NCBI RefSeq assembly: GCF_035594125.1
Contig: NC_087178.1
Span: 9,092,501 to 9,156,500 of the forward strand
Length of the DNA stretch: 64,000 nucleotides
Reading direction: 5' to 3'
DNA from: Scylla paramamosain
Lineage: Eukaryota; Arthropoda; Malacostraca; Decapoda; Portunidae
How positions within the stretch are numbered: position 1 is the first letter of the stretch; every line of letters begins with the position of its first letter. Shown here one piece after another: positions 61,421 through 64,000 of this stretch. The notes under the pieces are model-generated. The model saw only the letters and a program-made list of their open reading frames with translations. It did no database searches and was not told the DNA's origin. A program made the translations under genes and the position numbers.

Positions 61421-61900
61421 TGTAAACACCGCCATTATGCAAGAGCAATTCTGTCAGAAGTTATGTATATGTTCTACCATTATACATCAGTCTAATGATT
61501 CAAGTTATGTATATGTTTTAACATTAAACATTATACACGTTTTTTGTAGGAATATGTGCTACGAGTGTGACGAGTTTTGTTAAAATGTTAACATATTCAT
61601 TTCTTTCCTTTGACATGGGTTGTTCGCGTTACTGTAAGTAAATGTGCTATTATTGTTGTTGGTGCTGAGTTTTATTCAAATCTTCTGGAAATAAAATGTT
61701 TTGTTTCCAAAAGCACACTATTTATCTAAGCTTCTGAAGGCATGGTAGGTTTGAGGGATCACTCTAAAGCTCTCGTTGGCTACCGGCGATATCAGTTAAA
61801 TGATCTTGAAGTGAAATTTAAGATTAAACGAATACTTGCCAAGTGTGCAGTTTGATCGTAATTTCACAAACATTAAACTGCTTCACTGAGGTAGTAAACG
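61421..61900 (+). mobile_element. DIRS-like 3' region
   Basis: Non-coding sequence with CATGGTAGGTTTGAGGGATC and CTCTCGTTGGCTACC (61740-61790), then AAATTTAAGATTAAACG through GAGGTAGTA (61814-61895). I believe this 3' sequence belongs to decapod DIRS copies, but that rests on memory of similar transcripts. 61901-62050 is AT-rich and unassigned. Confidence 0.5.
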
Positions 61901-62283
61901 CTCTCTTTACCCAACTCTTTTACCCAACACATAAGTTCAGTTTGGAACTAAGCATGTTGTATATATAATGGTTGCCTTCTCAAACCTACTCTCTGAAGGA
62001 CTAAAGTGGAACTGACAACGCAGTCATCTCGTTTATAATAATAAAAAAAAAAAAAAAAAATCCCACTGCGATGCCAGTCCCATAAAAGGGTCCAAAGCGG
62101 CAGTCAAAAAATGGAAGGATAAGTGTCTTGAAACCTCCCTCTTGAAGGAATTCAAGTCATAGGAAGGTGGAAACACAGAAACAGGCAGGGAGTTCCAGTG
62201 TACTACCCCATTAAAGCAGTTAAATGTTCGTGAAATTACGATCGAACTTCACACTTGGCAAGTACTCGTTTAATCTTAAATTT
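61814..62283. repeat. Inverted repeat of about 82 bp around a LINE-A tail
   Basis: 61814-61895 (AAATTTAAGATTAAACG to GAGGTAGTA) matches the reverse complement of 62201-62283 (TACTACCCCATTAAAGC to CTTAAATTT) with a few differences. The space between contains the LINE-A fragment at 62059-62198. Confidence 0.8.
62059..62198 (-). mobile_element. LINE-A copy 7, 3' end fragment
   Basis: The minus strand encodes [20 protein letters not shown] and continues to the GGGACTGGCATCGCAGTGGG tail, with an A run on the plus strand at 62041-62059. Confidence 0.85.
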
Positions 62284-62355
62284 TATGTTACAGTTGTTAT
62301 TAGATGTGTTTGTCTACGCATGTTTCTGATTTGAGTTTGAAACACAATGGTCCTT

Positions 62356-62530
<175 letters not shown>

Positions 62531-62673
62531 AGTTTTACAATTTTCTAATGAAGGAGATAGAGTGAAGATACTCTGAGTAACTATTTGTATCAGACAGGTA
62601 GACGGAATAGGAATATGAAAGAAAGTAGATTCTTGAAATGATCTTACCAGGAAAAAAAAAAAAAAAAACTTAC

Positions 62674-62790
62674 GTAAAATTCATTCCTTGCTGTAAATAT
62701 CTCATAATGTTTTGGTTACAGCCTGCGTCCTTCCTCTGTATTGCACTTAGCTGTTCCATGACAATCTTCAAAACAGGTTTTTTCAAGAAT
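62674..62790 (-). CDS. IR exon: start of ligand-binding S1
   Basis: The exon gives 38 complete codons between a shared lysine and a shared threonine. Joined to the previous exon it reads PDKYT-KFLKKPVLKIVM, then NIMRYLQQGMNFT. This corresponds to the first beta strand of the ligand-binding S1 lobe and the 'l..yla..lNFt' helix of IRs. The acceptor is tttcaacag and the donor GTAAGT. The 5' intron is 103 bp; the 3' intron is about 22.3 kb and holds the DIRS, CR1, Gmr1-like and LINE-D elements. It is 117 bp long and would be hard for automatic predictors to attach to the rest of the gene. Confidence 0.88.
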
Positions 62791-62893
62791 CTGTTGAAAA
62801 TAAATCATTCCTTTGTAATCCCTTAATGGTAGTCATGTAAATATTCAATGGATAATTTCAAAAGAAACGGCGTATGAAGCAGAAAACACTTAC

Positions 62894-63019
62894 TTGGTAT
62901 ATTTGTCCGGAAAAAAAGGAAGATCAGATATGGAAATCAATCCTTTAGCTGATAGGGTTGCCAGCTGAATTCTGCCCCTTGCTGCTGTTATGTTAGGAAG
63001 ATATATATACACTCCCCCA
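62894..63019 (-). CDS. IR exon: N-terminal region, second part
   Basis: The exon supplies 41 complete codons between a serine codon split with the exon above and a lysine codon split with the exon below. It contains GGVYIYLPN and a terminal LPFFPDKYT. Decapod IRs carry a closely similar 'vYvYLPy' strand followed by 'PLfPDKf.kF' at this place. The acceptor is ccttttcaag and the donor is a consensus GTAAGT. The intron on its 5' side is only 93 bp. No stop occurs in the joined frame. Confidence 0.87.
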
Positions 63020-63112
63020 CTTGAAAAGGAAAATAAAAGAATTGAAAGTTTGAAGAAAAGTTTTAATTATCATGTTAATATTTAAAAAGTTGCAGTGCAT
63101 TACTATACGCAC

Positions 63113-63345
63113 CTTGTTTTTTCCTTTGAATCGCCAAGAAGGAGGATCATAGCATCCATTCTGGAAAAAAATTTATGAAAAAATTCTATACTTTCTAAGC
63201 GACGGAGAGGAAGTTGAGTAATGGCAAGGAGTCTCGTAGACGGTCCCAAGAGGTGGTTCTTCACCGATAGCTCGGCAAAGGTGCCGAGAACACTGGGATT
63301 GTTGGTCACCACCATCACCATCACGCACCACGACACCATTCTCAC
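63113..63345 (-). CDS. IR exon: N-terminal extracellular region
   Basis: The exon encodes about 77 residues (partial-protein residues 1-77) containing NPSVLGTFAEL, LLGPSTRLLAITQLPL and MDAMILLL. This matches the N-terminal region of decapod IRs, where an 'fl..fa....grll...trllvvt.lpl' pattern is usual. The acceptor is ccctttcag, directly before GTG AGA ATG. The donor is AAG|GTGCGT, leaving phase 2. The ATG at 63339 could instead be a true start, since the following residues are hydrophobic, but the good acceptor just upstream and the open frame make an internal exon more likely. A 267-bp (CT)n tract lies immediately upstream of the acceptor on the gene strand. Confidence 0.8.
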
Positions 63346-63358
63346 CTGAAAGGGAGTG

Positions 63359-63639
<281 letters not shown>

Positions 63640-63755
63640 CATTTAAATCATTTAAATGATCAGCATTTATTATTTTCTTAAAGATATTTTCCTTATGCCT
63701 TATAAGAGTCTTATTCTCTTTTAAAATCTGGTGGACGGCTTCGCCTCAGTAACTC
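63640..63755 (-). mobile_element. Penelope-like protein-start fragment, diverged
   Basis: The minus strand resembles 28738-28850 in part (AAGGAAAATATCTTTAAGAA, then AATAATAAATGCTG), with a changed start (GGCGAAGCCGTCC). No hammerhead-like motif follows. Adjacent to (AT)n and (CT)n, like the other copies. Confidence 0.55.
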
Positions 63756-64000
63756 TGGAATGACTGGACACGCTGTTGTTTGTTTGTTTGCTTGTTTAGA
63801 TTGCCACCTTGAAGATCAAGGTGACGCGGGCCTTATGTCGGGAGACGGCTCACAGCTGCTTTATTTGATTCATTTGATTTATTTGGTTCAGTCAGGTGCT
63901 GGAGACAGTGATCCCCTGCGCGACAGTTTCACTTACCTGCATATGCAATGTGTGAGATAGTGTGGAGTAATGTGGGTCGCTGAGAGAGAGAGAGAGAGAG
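63756..64000. other. Unassigned window end
   Basis: No gene recognised. A plus-strand 66-codon frame (63760-63960) has no family match. The window ends in a (GA)n tract from about 63984. Confidence 0.5.

Overview
The window looks like nuclear DNA of a decapod crustacean, most likely a crab. That is an inference from three things: very long (AT)n, (GA)n and (CT)n tracts, a spliced arthropod-type ionotropic receptor (IR) gene, and a dense mix of non-LTR, Penelope-like, DIRS-like and Ty3/Gypsy retroelements. I see no bacterial genes, CRISPR array, rRNA or tRNA.

The only host gene I can support is an IR (variant ionotropic glutamate receptor) on the minus strand. Eight short exons between 63345 and 9200 join in consistent splice phase without a stop and give about 457 residues: extracellular N-terminal region (three exons, 63345-62674), ligand-binding S1 (62790-62674, 40395-40305 and 40174-39868), TM1 (39868-40174), pore and TM3 (37223-37006) and S2 (9822-9642 and 9299-9200). 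The TM4 exon and the extreme N-terminus are not seen. Nearly everything else lies in three introns of about 22 kb, 2.6 kb and 27 kb; the other four introns are 93-342 bp.

Layout: 1-2089, end of a Jockey-type LINE (family B), then an inverted pair of Penelope-like element (PLE) ends with a hammerhead-like motif. 2090-9037, two nearly full LINE-A copies facing each other. 9038-9990, two IR exons and microsatellites. 9991-14480, three truncated LINE-A copies in tandem. 14481-19115, a Gmr1-like Ty3/Gypsy element with integrase before reverse transcriptase, ending in an LTR. 19120-20735, a decayed family-C LINE. 20736-22945, ORF1 of an RNase-H-bearing LINE (family D). 24036-27165, another LINE-A. 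27230-36830, mirror-image LINE-D/PLE arms around an almost intact family-C LINE (29700-35160). 37006-40395, IR exons with a LINE-A copy between. 41161-45800, the longest LINE-D copy. 46841-53775, Gmr1-like pieces, a solo LTR and a second LTR. 55186-61900, a DIRS-like element whose tyrosine recombinase is split by a CR1 LINE. 62674-63345, the upstream IR exons.

The transposon coding regions are mostly broken by stops and frameshifts. The least damaged is the family-C LINE: one in-frame stop in ORF1 and one frameshift in an A run in ORF2. All element-family names come from motif recognition by eye; no database search was run.
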